Part shown: positions 19,180-31,789 of the stretch, piece by piece | How positions within the stretch are numbered: the stretch's first letter is position 1 | Layout: every line of letters begins with the position of its first letter | Source: Lodderomyces elongisporus | Lineage: Eukaryota > Ascomycota > Pichiomycetes > Serinales > Debaryomycetaceae | Reading direction: 5' to 3' | NCBI RefSeq assembly: GCF_030384665.1 | Contig: NC_083677.1 | Coordinates: forward strand, 62,001 to 126,000 | DNA length: 64,000 nt | Program-made: the position numbers and the translations under genes | Notes under the pieces: model-generated | Told to the model about the DNA's origin: nothing | Databases searched by the model: none | What the model saw: the letters and a program-made list of their open reading frames with translations, nothing else

Positions 19180-20331
19180 CTAATACCGAGCAACGGGTTC
19201 AGTTGGTTGCGGGTAATTGAGTTGCTGTGATGTCAACTGTGCAGGATTAGTTGTGCTTGCAATGTTTGCTGTGTTTGCTGTAGTGTGTGCTTGAGCTGGG
19301 TAAGATACTGGTGCTTCTCGTTGGAAATGTTGTTGCTGACTAGCAAAGTGTTGGTTTGCCAACTGCTGATTTTGCATAATTGGCTGGTTCTGCATCACTG
19401 GCGAGTTTACATATGTGTACGAATCATTGCCATCTGCTGCATCTGCTGCACCTCCCAATATGTCTTGATGGCCCATTTGTTCTTCCCACTTGGCGCCCAC
19501 CTGTTGCTCATAATCCAATTCGTTTGTTTGATAAATTTCAGGGTGTCTTGCTCTATATTTCCGTACAGCACTTGGGATCAAGTCGACTGACCAAAGCACC
19601 AACAATAAACCATACCAGAAACATATGGTCCACTCAAATCTTGCTGATCTCGAGTCGTTTCCCGTATTCATATAGTAACCAAACGCTGCTGCAAAACAGA
19701 TTGCAGCAAGGATCCAGATAATCTTGGCCCAGAAACCGATATAGTACAAGTTACCACGGCGCGATGTGCCAAACACTGTCGTTCTGTGTACGGGATCTAA
19801 TTGGTCGCCCCTGGTACCAAAGATATAGGTGATTCCGAAATCGCAACAGCATGCGAAAAAGCAAAAGGCAATAAAGATACCAACCATGGACATGTGCACC
19901 GAGTGGAAGTTTTTGGTATTGAAGATGGAGACAAAGAGGATACCCAATTGTCCAATGGTTGCCATAATGATACTTGCAATCGCCAATCTTGGTTGATGGT
20001 GTGAGATATATGGTTGAATCTTGTGTTTTTTCCTCAAATACATTCCCACAACCAAAGTACCCACAAAGAATATACCTTGGAATCCGGCACATGAGATGAA
20101 CAATGGTTGCAAATTTGTAGCACCGATATCGGAAAGGTAGACTGGGTTTTGGTAGTCACCATTCATAAACTTGTAGATAGGTCTACCTTGGGCACCCCAA
20201 CATGCAAGCATGGCTATAAGCATACCCCACCATACTATCAAAGCGATAATTGGGATTAAGTAGTAGTGGATGACCTGAAATCTAACGATTGGCTTCTTTA
20301 CTTTGCCATTTTTTTCACTACTCCTACTCAT
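19180..20331 (-). CDS. SFK1: Frag1/DRAM/Sfk1 family membrane protein, Sfk1-like
   Basis: Predicted plasma-membrane protein of 383 residues. Yeast Sfk1 helps recruit the PI 4-kinase Stt4 and influences phospholipid asymmetry. Six hydrophobic segments span about residues 20-255. The loop after span 1 carries NPVYLSDIGATNLQPLF, the characteristic Frag1/DRAM/Sfk1 motif. A hydrophilic C-terminal tail of about 120 residues is rich in Gln, Ala and Asn and has a QPTEPVARY end. The start ATG is followed by a short basic cytosolic head (SRSSEKNGKVKK). It is the left border of the 12-kb gene desert, which therefore includes its promoter. Confidence is good for the family and moderate for orthology. Confidence 0.78.
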   Translation of the reverse strand: MSRSSEKNGKVKKPIVRFQVIHYYLIPIIALIVWWGMLIAMLACWGAQGRPIYKFMNGDYQNPVYLSDIGATNLQPLFISCAGFQGIFFVGTLVVGMYLRKKHKIQPYISHHQPRLAIASIIMATIGQLGILFVSIFNTKNFHSVHMSMVGIFIAFCFFACCCDFGITYIFGTRGDQLDPVHRTTVFGTSRRGNLYYIGFWAKIIWILAAICFAAAFGYYMNTGNDSRSARFEWTICFWYGLLLVLWSVDLIPSAVRKYRARHPEIYQTNELDYEQQVGAKWEEQMGHQDILGGAADAADGNDSYTYVNSPVMQNQPIMQNQQLANQHFASQQQHFQREAPVSYPAQAHTTANTANIASTTNPAQLTSQQLNYPQPTEPVARY

Positions 20332-20908
20332 CGCTAGTCCTTTTTCTTCTCTCTGATTTATAAACTAAATTCAGTTATTTTGAAGTATTAAAAAATTAAA
20401 AAAAAAAATGTGTCAATGGACTTTTGGATAGATTGGTCTGTGTTGGTGGTGTTAAAGAGTAGGATTGCGGTTGTTGTTGTTGTGATGCTGCTGCTGCTGG
20501 TATGGAAGGTGGTTACAAAGATATCTAGTTCTTTTCAAGAAGAACAATTGAACCTTGAAAGTAAAGAGAATGTTAATCAAGACCAAAAAATAATAAAAAG
20601 AGATGTAAGGGCCATTTGGTATATATATTTATTTACAAATTAACAGTTTTAACGCAGTTAAAAGAAGGTTTTTTTTTCACATTACTTGTATAGCCCAAAG
20701 CCGGTGATGACCACAAAAATTAGCAAGCAAGCAAACAAGCAACAAACAAACAAAGAGTTTGGAAAATAAAGTGACAGGTTTCAGTACAATTTTATTTCAT
20801 TTTTTATTTTTTTATTTTTTTATTTTTTTTTTCTTTGAATTCGAGAAGCGTAAGAAACTTGAAATTGCAAAGATGATTAAAGAACAAAAAGTGCGCGAGT
20901 CTATGACG

Positions 20909-20962
20909 TAAGTCGATGAGTAAAGAAAGAGTGTGTGAATCGGTATGGCTAAGTCGATGAGT
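20909..20962. repeat. 13-bp direct repeat TAAGTCGATGAGT
   Basis: The identical 13-mer occurs at 20909-20921 and 20950-20962, inside the gene desert about 600 bases upstream of the SFK1-like start. It may be a paired regulatory site; nothing else supports a function. Confidence 0.75.
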
Positions 20963-21711
20963 TTAGTCCTGGGTGATAAATATGAGGATAAGCAAGGTAT
21001 ATATGTGATAAGATACACGGACTGGTGAAATTGGACCGTGTTATGGTCATTCCATTATTTTATTATTTTTTCTTCATCAAAAAGCTGTATATTGAATACT
21101 GGATTGTAAGAATAAAGCGTTGGCTGGTGAATAATCAATATTAAGATTTCTTTTTTAATTTATAAACATGAAATCGAGAGATTAAAAAGAGAATAAAAAG
21201 TATTTAAAAGTGATGAAAAGCCTTGCAACATCACTCGAGGGAAAAAAAACCTCAAGAACAACGTTAACTACAGGTGTCTCATCAAGGGGTTCGTCCGTCA
21301 AGTGGATGGTTTTATCGTTAACTTACAGAGAGTCACATTTATTCCTATTACTATGTCGAGAGGCTGTGCTGATTAACTGATTGATAACGCTCGTGCGACA
21401 CATCTTCCTTTTTCGTTTTCTACATTTTTTTCTATTCTATCCAAACAAAAAAAACAACTTTTGAATGCCCTTTTATCAACCAATGACCGGCTAAGCCTGG
21501 CAAAAAAAAAAAAAAAGAAAACAAACCTCTTCTTTGGTTTACGTCGTTTGATTTTTTTAATTTTTATTTTGAGTTTTTTGAGTTTTTTTTCTGGCGCGTC
21601 GATGGAAAGGTAGTGCGTGGTGAGAGCGAGAGAATGGTAGGAAATCAATGATTATATAGTGACTGCTCCGCCACTCTGGCCTATTAACCAGTACCCGTTA
21701 GTTCCGTAGAC

Positions 21712-21747
21712 GAAGTGGAAGTGGAAGTGGAACTGGAACTGGAACTG
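21712..21747. repeat. hexanucleotide repeat (GAAGTG)3(GAACTG)3
   Basis: Six 6-base units in a row, three of one type then three differing by one base. Minisatellite-like and probably neutral; it is not inside a convincing ORF. Confidence 0.85.
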
Positions 21748-23904
21748 GAGAGAAGAAGAGGGAGGGGTGTATAAAAGTAGTAGGGAGAAGTCGCGCCAAT
21801 ATTATGGTCAACATTCTATTGTTATATACCAAATAGCAGCATATAGTGTTGTTGCAAACCTGAAATTATGGGTAAAGGCTCCGAATCTGTACTTATGCTG
21901 GTTAATTGAGAAAGGACTTTTCGCCTTTTTATCTTTTTGTCTTTTTGCCCTTTTGCTCTTTTGCTCTTTTGCTCTTTTCTTTCAATTATCCCAAGTGCAC
22001 TACTAGCCAAAGAGGGAAGAATAGGGAAAATAAGAATGCAAAGGGTCACGGGATCCGGAAAACGGGACTAAGCTTTTTTATTTGTTTTTACCCGAGAATA
22101 GAAATTTTGAAAAAAACAATAAGAAACATTTCTTTACAAATTGTAGCACAGCTACTTATTCTTTATGATAACTTAATACAGCAATGATTATCAATAGGTT
22201 TAATTTGTGAGTTCAACCAGAACAGAATTGGTAAAAATGAAAACGACAAGCTTAGCTTGGCCAGACAACATTTACTCCAATCATCTACTCTACAATACGA
22301 TTTTAGAAAGTAGATAAACCCGCTCGTCTAAGGTTTTGAAACTATTAGGTTATGCGAAAAGTCAAGAACAAAGTGTTTCTTTTTTTTTTTTTTGTTTTTG
22401 GAAACAATTTAGGTTTTATATGTTGACTAGGCATGCCAATTGTTTCTCTTTCCTCTATTTTTTTTTCTTTTTTAAACGATAATTTTCGCAACCAAAGCAA
22501 TTGTTATGAGTTTTGAAAAAGGGTGTCTGTATACATTTTGCCAATTTGCCAATTTGCCAATTTGTTTCTATTCTTTTCAAAAATTGATTTCTGTGCAATA
22601 TCTATTAGTATGTATATAAAACAATTATTACTTATTCATCGGGAGTCTTACATAGCAGGTGTTTAACATAGCCCGCCTTTTTCTTTTCATCTTTCTTTCT
22701 TTCTTTCTTTCTTTCCCGCTTTAGACACAAAGCCACAAGTCTACCCAATTACTAAGCTTGCAATAATAATAATGCGACCTTTAATTCTAAAATAAAGAGG
22801 CACTTGAGTTCTAATGAAGTTTCAAAGGCAATTGGATCAAAATTTTCAATATTTAGAGGAAAAAAAAAGAAAGGGACATGGCTTCAAACCATTCTGAATA
22901 TTAGTATTACATCAACAGAAGTCTGGAATAATATAGCAGATGTGACGTGGAGATGGGGAGCGGGAGTGTATGTTGCCTCATTTTTTCTTTCTTTTTAGTA
23001 AAGTATTGGTTACAATAGGATTTACAAGCCTTTATCCTTTCTTTTTTTCTCTTCTTTTTCTGAAGCCTGGTAGATTGTGACAAGTACACGACACGAACAA
23101 GAAGTAGGAGATAAAAAAAAGAACAACAAATTTTACCTTTAATTTGTTTGCTGAAAGGTGAAACAAAAGTATATTCTAAGAAAGAGGCAGGTGCGCATAA
23201 AAAAAATCTATATATATTTTTTTACAGCAACAAGTCTAAGTGTTGCTGTTTCTCAACCAATCATTTTGGTAGTATGTGTGTGTACCAACAACGAAGTGTT
23301 TGGAAAGTGCTATTTATTTGTTATTTGTCTGTTTGTCTTTTTTTAAGTTTTTGTGCAACTTAAAGGATGCTCTATCAAAAAGTATTAGAAACAGGCATAT
23401 GTGGCTATGATAGAATAAGAGTGAGAGTAGGAAGGAGGGAAGCCTTGTATAAGGCAAAACACTGTGAATTTCGAATTCCTTACTGATTATTTATAATTGA
23501 AATTGACAAGCAATTGGGAAAAGCAAAGTAAAGTAAAGTGTAACTAAAAAAAAAGAGACGATTTCGTATAACTCGCTATATAATTTTAGTATAAGGGTAA
23601 TAATCATCAGCACTATTCGGTTTTATATTTTTTCATGCCTTTCCCATCCTTTTTTTTTTTTACTCTCCATCGGCTTATTCGTACGTGTTATCTCCAGTTC
23701 ACCTCAACAAATCGCCCCACCTCACCACCCCCATCGGGATCTTGCTTACTTTGCAACAACAATAGCACCACCACCTCCTCCACCTTCTTTTTTGTGATAG
23801 TTTCATACAATCATCTATACACTTTGTAACAGAAAAAAGAAAAGGATTTAAAAGTTTCTATTGTTGAGCAAATTAAATTGATCCAACTCCAGCTAGACAA
23901 CATT

Positions 23905-23988
23905 ATGAAGAAGACTATTGTGAGCTCCTATAACTTTGACGGCTCAAAACCATCCGCTAAGGAAAACAAGAAACAACAAATTTTGTAA
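23905..23988 (+). CDS. possible 27-residue small ORF in the gene desert
   Basis: The frame starts at an ATG (MKKTIVSSYNFDGSKPSA), ends at TAA, and has mixed composition, unlike the repeat-derived frames around it. About 270 bases upstream, a C-rich pyrimidine leader (23690-23790) resembles yeast 5' leaders. A long T-rich tract (23999-24042) follows the stop, as at many yeast 3' ends. I recognise no family. It lacks a C-terminal CaaX box, so it is not an a-factor precursor. At 27 codons chance is the leading alternative. Confidence 0.2.
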   Translation: MKKTIVSSYNFDGSKPSAKENKKQQIL

Positions 23989-25037
23989 CTTTAGATTTAT
24001 ATTTTTATTTTTTTTATTTTATTTTTTATTTTTTATTTTTAGTTCCCTTTTGTTCTGAGTTGCAAAAACAAAATTTAGAAAGAGAAAAGATGGAAGCAGA
24101 CATCATCTCAAAACAATATATGGTAAAGTAGACTTATTATATAGAACAACTGGCTAATAGCAAAAATACTGGGATGCAAAAGCTCTAGAACAACTGGATA
24201 TCCGGAAAGTAATAGTGATTGTTGTTGTTGTCGTTGTCGTGCATACAATACTTTTACTACTACACTTTCAAATACTTCTTTCTGAAAATACTCTTCTCTA
24301 AACTAGGGGGGTGTTTACTTTTACAATTACAAACTGTACTTGACTTTATCAAGATGGTACGTTGTATACAATTACACAAAACCCACAAGTGTAAAAGAGA
24401 GATACTTATTATACACACACAAAGAAGGCCAGAAAAGAATAAAATAAAATAAAATAAAATAAAAAAGTAGGTTTCTGCTGCTGCAGCTACTACAAGAAAT
24501 TTCAATCACCGTAACCAAGAGAGAGAGAGATAACTATACATATGTACATATATAACAAATGAAGTACAAAGTAAAAAAAAGAAGAACAAAGAGCAAGAAC
24601 AGTAGCAGATGGTGGTGATGAGGCACCAACAAGTATTGTATCTTACACGAGACACAAGTCTTTCTTTCCCTTTTTTTTTAAAATTTATTGGTGAAGAACA
24701 AGACTGGTGATGTCAATCTGCATTTTTCTTTGTTTCTTTCTCTCTCTTACACCTTGTTCTGATACTAACAATAACGGCAAGGATAGACGATGGAGAAGTT
24801 AAAATGGAATGGTCAATAACGATACGAACAATATTCTGTAAAAAGAGGTATGGAGAAAGAAAATTAGGGAAAGTTAAGAGTCTACACCAATTTCTTACTA
24901 ATATGCACAATTGTGCCCAATAGACTAGTACGACACTCGCCCGATATAGTAAAGAATTATAATAGCAAGGAATGGATGTGAGAAGAGGCTTTTGTTAAGT
25001 TGAAATTCATGATTGAAGTTGAAACGTAAAAGAAATC

Positions 25038-25057
25038 ATTGTACAATATTGTACAAT
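25038..25057. repeat. 20-bp perfect palindrome containing two TTGTACAATA units
   Basis: The 20 bases read identically on both strands and contain TTGTACAATA twice in tandem. They lie near the middle of the gene desert. They could be a protein-binding site or a cruciform-forming element. Confidence 0.85.
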
Positions 25058-28000
25058 ATTTATAAATAAATTATTTGTTGATGCATTGCTTTCGATGTAG
25101 CGGGATTGGCAGAATGTATTTTATTTTTAATTTTGTTGTTTTTGGTATTACTTCGGAAATTAACCCATTTTCAGCAGCAGCAGCAGCAGCAGAGATGGTG
25201 ATAATTTTTAGCTATCCTGTGGTTTTGTGTTACTTATCAATATCATATTTATATACATTATATACTAATTTGTTAGTAAACTGGGCCATTATACATTTTA
25301 ATCATCAACTTTCCTACACCACTATATCTGTTTCAAGAAAACAAGAAGAAGAAAACAGTAACAATTATACCTGAAGCTTTGACAACAACCTAGTTTAGTA
25401 TTGGTAGAAAAAAAATTGATTACAAACAACTTACAATTCACTTAAAAAAGAAAAGAGTATTGAAAATAAAAACAAAAGAATATAAAGTAGAGAACGGAAT
25501 CTCAAATGCAAGCGTGACCTTTATAAAAAAAAGGCCACCATTCCCTTTAATACATCGCCCATAGTTGCAGCAACTCTGTAACAGATACAAAGAACAATTG
25601 TAAAAAAAATATATACTGCAAAAAAAAGCAGAGATGCTGTATAAAAATTGGCCCTCTCGTAATCTCAGGTGCAACAACAACAAAATAAAAATAAAAAAAA
25701 TAAAAATTAAAAATAAAATTTATCAACTCAAGTCAAGTACTAGTTGAAATGCAGACGCAAGAAGCTCAGCGGATAAAGTATTTGAACAGCAGAAAAAAAA
25801 TTAAGTAGAGAGAAAGGCAAAGAACTAGAAACTTGAGCCAGAGCTTTACAATAAAATTACTTTATCAAAGAAGAAGTTTGGAAAAAAAAGGGCAAAAGCA
25901 AATGAACAGCAGAGTATCTAGATGTAACCATCTGCACCTCTCTTCTAATCTCATATTTGCACTCGATATCACCAACATAACATAACATACCAATGCAAGA
26001 ATAATAAAATAAAATAAAATAGAAGAAGATGCAGTACTAATATTTTATGAGCCATTTGACATAGTGGCAATGACATTAACATCCATTCTTTTGTTGTCTG
26101 GTTCAACATACCACTAATTCTTAATTTATATCTCTCTGTAAAAGAAAAAAAACAAGGACACGTAGTATGAATATATGGTATAGCACGATACGACCTTCCA
26201 TTTTATTTCTCTTTTAACCTCTTTATCCGTATATGTGGGTGAGTGGGTAAGTAAGTGGACATTTGCGTGAGGTTGTGCTCTATTTGGTAGTGCACACGTT
26301 TGGTACGTTGCATTAACAAGAGTTTCATTAAGAGAATAACTAACAGCAGCATATACATTGTATATTTATTCTACTACTACTACTGAAATTGCGTGAAAGT
26401 CCATCTATTCTTCTCTCTTTATACCAAAATTTCTGGACTTTTTAAATTTTGCATCCATTTCTTTCTTTTTTTTTGGTGAGAGGGGAAGAGGGGGAGACAG
26501 CTTTAGCAATATTAAGCAGAATTATACAACCCAAAATGTTCCTTAATTACTGGTACGAGAACAAGTAGTATTAATGGTCAGCTGTTCTACCTAAAAACTT
26601 TAAGTTATTTCCCCTCTATTCACTTCTCCCCTCACCTTCCTTCACCAATTTGTATAGTATTAAAAATTTAGTACTAATCATTTAATCCATTCCTTTTTTT
26701 TTGGCCCTTACCTTTTTTTTTAGTTTTTAGAGACTAACCCAAAAAACATTTTTCGTATCCTATGACTGAGGGAAAGCGGTTAGAAAATTGAGGCGTTATA
26801 GTTATAGAGAAGTAAACAGAACAGACGGAGTTACCGTATTACGCTACATCCGCATTTTAATCGACATCAGAATTTGCAAGGGAAAAGACAATCACGAAAG
26901 GGGGAGGTTCTTTCTTTTTTTTTTTAATTTTCCTTACAATAGAACAAAAGTGCAATTAACACAATTGATTGTGTAAAAGGAAAGAAGGTTCAAATTAAGA
27001 GTAAATTGATTGAATATGAAGATAGAGACTAATCCATCGCCAAACCACTTCTTGTGTATATCATCATCATAATTATCACCAATAAATATAGTTGATGTAG
27101 AACAACGCCGTAATGTCCCATACATTATTATTAATTATTTATTATTTATTTTCTCAAATTATTGATTTTGATTTTTTAAAGTTTGGTGATGTTTAAGAAA
27201 ACCTAGAGCTAAAGCCCATCCCATATAGTCCAAAACTAAAACTCACTAAAATAAAAAAATTAAATTGGAAAAAAAAAAGAAATTTCTTTTTCTTTTTACT
27301 TTAAGGTTATATTACTTATATAACAAATGTAATGCACAAATGCGTATTAGTATTAAAAGTTGCACACCCCGAAACTTAGATATATAGTTGTGTCAATTAT
27401 TGAAATGCTGTATTTCCCAAAGACACATCTTAAATACTGTTGTAAGCAAAGTGAGTATATAGTGTTGAGTTGCAAGAAGAAAGAAGAACACGGTTTGATT
27501 GTCACATTGGTATAGTCTAGTCTCGTTTCAGACTCACAGAGTATTGTTCTATTCTTTTAATTGCCAAAAAAAGAAGTAAAGAAAAAGTAAAAGGGTATTA
27601 AAAAAGGTGGAGGCAAACAGAATCTTTTTGAGAATGTAACAATAGCTTTCGTTTGAGAGAGAGAGAGAAAAAGAGGAGTGGTTAGGAGCTTTATCTGCAG
27701 TATAGCAGCTGTAGTGACAATACTAGCATGACAATCCGCAGCATCGGCGTATATTCGGTTATTCTCACAGTTTCAAATTTTTTTAAATATTTTTTTTTAT
27801 GTTCTTTTTATATTTTTGGTGAAGAGACCTTTTTTTATTCAGCTGTGCATACAAATCCAGTCCAGTCCATTCCACATACTGTGCCCACCGGCTCTCCCTC
27901 TCCCTCTCCCTCATTCCGTCCCTCCGTCCTTCCTCTGTCTTCCCCTTTTTTTTCTTTCTTTCGGTTCTTTCTTCCTTCCGTTTCCCTTATTGATCTGTTA

Positions 28001-30891
28001 TGCGACGAAGAAATTAAGTCGTGACTAACCAGAGTTTCCAATTAATACATTAGCAGTATACATAATAACTATACTATACTGTATACCACCACCACCACCC
28101 AGCACCCACCAAATGTAAAAAGAAAAAGCTTATATGAGACAAAACGTGGGACAATTGAAAAAAAAAAAAAACAGGAAATTCTTTTGTGTGTTGTGATGCC
28201 TTTTCCACCCCTATTTTTTCTAAAAAGTAACTCAGCACAGATTCAACAACACCTTTTTTTTTAGAAAAAGCAAATACCTATATCGATGTAGAACAAAACT
28301 GGAATGATCATGCAAAAGTAGCACTACCTTCCTCCCAGTAACAATTCACCAATTATAGTATCATGTTTTGGATATTCAAAACTATTACTGTTGATCTTTG
28401 TCTTTTCTAATGAAAACCATAGGTACATGTGTGTGTGTGTAAGCTACTAAATCCACTTACTATTGATATAATTAATTATTTATTAATTTTGTTTAATTTT
28501 AAAATCAACTGTATTGTTTTATTGTGACACAGAATATGCGTAGAGAAGCAAAATTAATTGGATGTGGTTTATTCAAACCGTTGGCAAGAAATATTCCAAA
28601 CCTTAGAAGAAGTAGAATAATATAATAATTATTTAACAGCATTAGCATTGGCAATAAGACAATAGAAGAACGAGACAATTTTTATCACAAGAGATAATAA
28701 AGTCTTAGTAGTAAACGCTACCAATTCAATTTACAACAAATAAATAAAATTCAAGCTCTTCAAATGGGATATGCCAACCCTTTTGTTTCTTCAATTTTGA
28801 CCTCTTTGCCTTATTTTTTTTATTTATGATTTGACGCTATTGTTCCTGTTTTTCCAAGATTTCTCATATTGTTTTTATGGGAGACAATGATAAAAAAGTG
28901 ATGTATACAATTCCTTATTAATGTTGTTGCAACAAATGCGATCACTGCGATCTACATTCCTCTTCTCCTGCTCATCCAATAATTTAAATGATGATGAGGA
29001 TATTTATTTTGTTTGTTTGTACACTTTGCAAAGTTTTACCTGCTTGTCTTTCTTTGGAAAAAAAAGGAAAGAAAATAAAAAAGAAAAAAAGACGGTGCAT
29101 TTATTTCTTACAACACAGTATAATATATCCAAGGCTTAACATACAAAATTGGTTGTTATGGTTGGTTGGTTGGTTGGTTAATCGATTGTTTCATCATGTG
29201 CTACAAGTTCGTAAGTGCACTACTAATTTTTTTTTTCCTTAACAAGTCCCCTTGTGTGTGAGATTTTCCTACTTGCTACCCAAACCCATTTTTGCTTTTT
29301 CTTTCCTTACAACCTGCTGCTATTTGTAAATCTGGACATATGGATATAATAAGATAACAATTGACAAGCAACTAAACATAAAAAAAAGGGAAACCAGAGA
29401 AAGAGAAAGAGAGTCCAGACTTTTCCCCCCTCCCCCCCTCCTTTGTACGTAACACAAAATATTTATTACATCACTGCTGGCACTTGTTGAAACTTTTACC
29501 CCTAAATTGTCTTTTGCTTCAATTTCTTTTGTCTTTTGTTTTTTCCAAATTACCAGAAGAGAAAAGTAATAAAATATAAAAATAATAAAAGAAATATAAA
29601 ATATAAATTTGTTGCGCAATCTTCCAGTAATCTTGTCAAAAATAAAATAAAAAAAATTAACATTAAAGAATTTCATAATTTCTCATCTATATCTTTACAA
29701 TATGTCTTCTGTAGCAGAGTCTAATTCTTTACACTACTCTCTTGTTCCCTTTTTTTTCTTTTTTGTCTTTTCCTCTACCACCACCACCACCTACCTTTTC
29801 CTTACAATACCCGGTTTCAACATCAACATCACCTTCCGCGTAGTCTCTACTCTACTCTGCATAATAATCTACCATATACTTTTAAGTGCATGTGCCTAGA
29901 TATACTACTCTTTCCTTTTCTTTTGTCAATTTTTCCAAAATGATGTGGAAGCAATGAAGCCATCATCATCAAAAAGCTTGAATAAATCAAAATTTCATCT
30001 TCTAATGGTTTACAATACATTGTTCTTGTTTTGTTCTTGTTTTGTTTTGTTTGTAATCTGCAATTGCAAGGGCGGGAAGTAAAAGGAGACTAACTAAAGA
30101 ATCAGTTTTTCTTTACTTGAAACTGCAAATTGAGGAAATTTATAGAATAATAAGCGAGGTTTATTTTAAGTAATACAAGGAAAGGGGAGAATGTTGATAT
30201 GTAAACAGTATGAGTTTGGTATATACAAAAAAATCTGTTACGTGGAATTTAATAGAAAGAATACATATAAAGTGGTGCAACCTTTGTATAATGGAAAAGA
30301 TCAACAATCAAGTCAAATAGTATTGTTTACCTTGTCTTTGTAAGAGAATAATAATACTAATAATAATAGTAGTAGTAGTAATAATTGTGTTGTAAAAGTA
30401 ATAGGAAGGAAGGAAGAAAGAGAAATGAAAGTAGAGGCTTGTTGTGCTTTATTTTGCTTTGCTTTGGTCTTTTTCATTTTGCCACGAGTAGTCACACTAC
30501 TGGCTCTGTGCTCTAAAGGTACTGCTGCTGTTGTTGTTGCTCTTGTTGTTGCATTATTATTGTGTCTTTCTTCTTTTTTTTTGGCCTATAACTTTTTTTT
30601 TCTTAACGATGATGAAAGGGAGAGACACTTTTGTTGGTTGCTGCATACAATTGCTTGTTTGCAAAGTAAAGTGTTGTTGATGATGATAATAATATTCACC
30701 CTCTGTGTCTCTCTCTGTGCTTTGTGCATAATCGACCAATATCGTCATTCATTGAATAATAAATATAAATAAAAATAAAAATAAAAATAAAAATAAATAT
30801 AGTCTTCTGAAATTTTCAAAAATAAAAAAAAAGAAAAAATTGCGGAAACAGAAACAGAAAAAAAATTGTTACTGTTTTTTCTTCCCTTCTT

Positions 30892-31020
30892 CCCCCCCCC
30901 CCAACCTTTTTGTCCTTCGTCCTAATTGTTCTTTTTCCGCACTCCATTGCTCTCTCTCTCTCTCTCTCTCTGTTGCCCGAAAAAAAGTATGTGTTGTCTC
31001 TCTCTCTCTCTCTCTTTCCT
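30892..31020. repeat. C11 homopolymer followed by two CT-dinucleotide tracts
   Basis: Eleven consecutive C residues (30892-30902) are followed by CT repeats at about 30950-30971 and 30997-31015 on the plus strand. Strongly strand-asymmetric pyrimidine content in the gene desert. Confidence 0.85.
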
Positions 31021-31789
31021 TCTTACTACTTGGGTTTGTGTAACATTACACTTTTAATATTTAATTAATATTCAATATATATATATTTTTTTTAGTAAAG
31101 GATTTTAAAATTTCAATATCTGTGTGTTTTCTTCTATTTCCTTTTTTTCAAACAATCAAACCAAACCATTACAGGAAGGATAATTTAATATAGAAAAAAA
31201 AAAGAAATTTAGAGTGGGAAGGAGAGTGTTATGTACTTAGAATAGTCACATAACCAACACAAGACTTGTACAATTTACTCCAAAAGAATAAGGGAAATAA
31301 AGGAGGAAAAAAAAGCTTAGACTTATTTGTGGAGGAGTAGTGCAAAGGAGTATGATCCTCCTTCTCTCTCTCAGTCTTTCACTTCAAACTAAACTAAGAG
31401 AATCCAATAATAGAAGATTTGCATTACATTTGAAATTCGTCTTTCTTTTTTTTATTTTATTTATTTTTATTTTATTTATTTTATTTTTTATTTTTACTTT
31501 TTATTTTTTTATTTTATTTATTTCTGCTTTTTGGCGCCTCAGTATGTTTACTGTCTGTCACTCTGTACAATCAAAGTAAAAGGAAATGAAAAAAGAAAAA
31601 AGAAAAAAAAGAAAAAAAAGAATTCCATCCTGATTCACACAAAACAAAAGAGAGACACATAAATACTAACACCTGCTACATGGCTCGGTATACATGCTTA
31701 TGTTGGTACTAAAAAAAAATACATATGTATTGATATATACACATCACGCATAATATGTATCCACCCAAGGCACTCTGAACACACTCACT

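Noticed and set aside
24420..24465. Short tandem arrays in the desert as a CRISPR-like array
   Set aside because: They are simple AAAAT-type microsatellites with no spacers, and CRISPR is not expected in a yeast nucleus.
25075..25374. 99-codon frame in the gene desert
   Set aside because: It includes an AGC-repeat alanine run and lacks any family resemblance or leader-like context.
30425..30772. 115-codon frame in the gene desert
   Set aside because: It is made of repeats translated as F, L, V, A and C, with no recognisable domain; composition is that of random AT- and TTG-repeat sequence.
31600..31760. TACTAAC at about 31665 as the branch point of a CLG1-like 5'UTR intron
   Set aside because: The canonical branch sequence is present, but no pyrimidine-AG acceptor follows within the usual distance.
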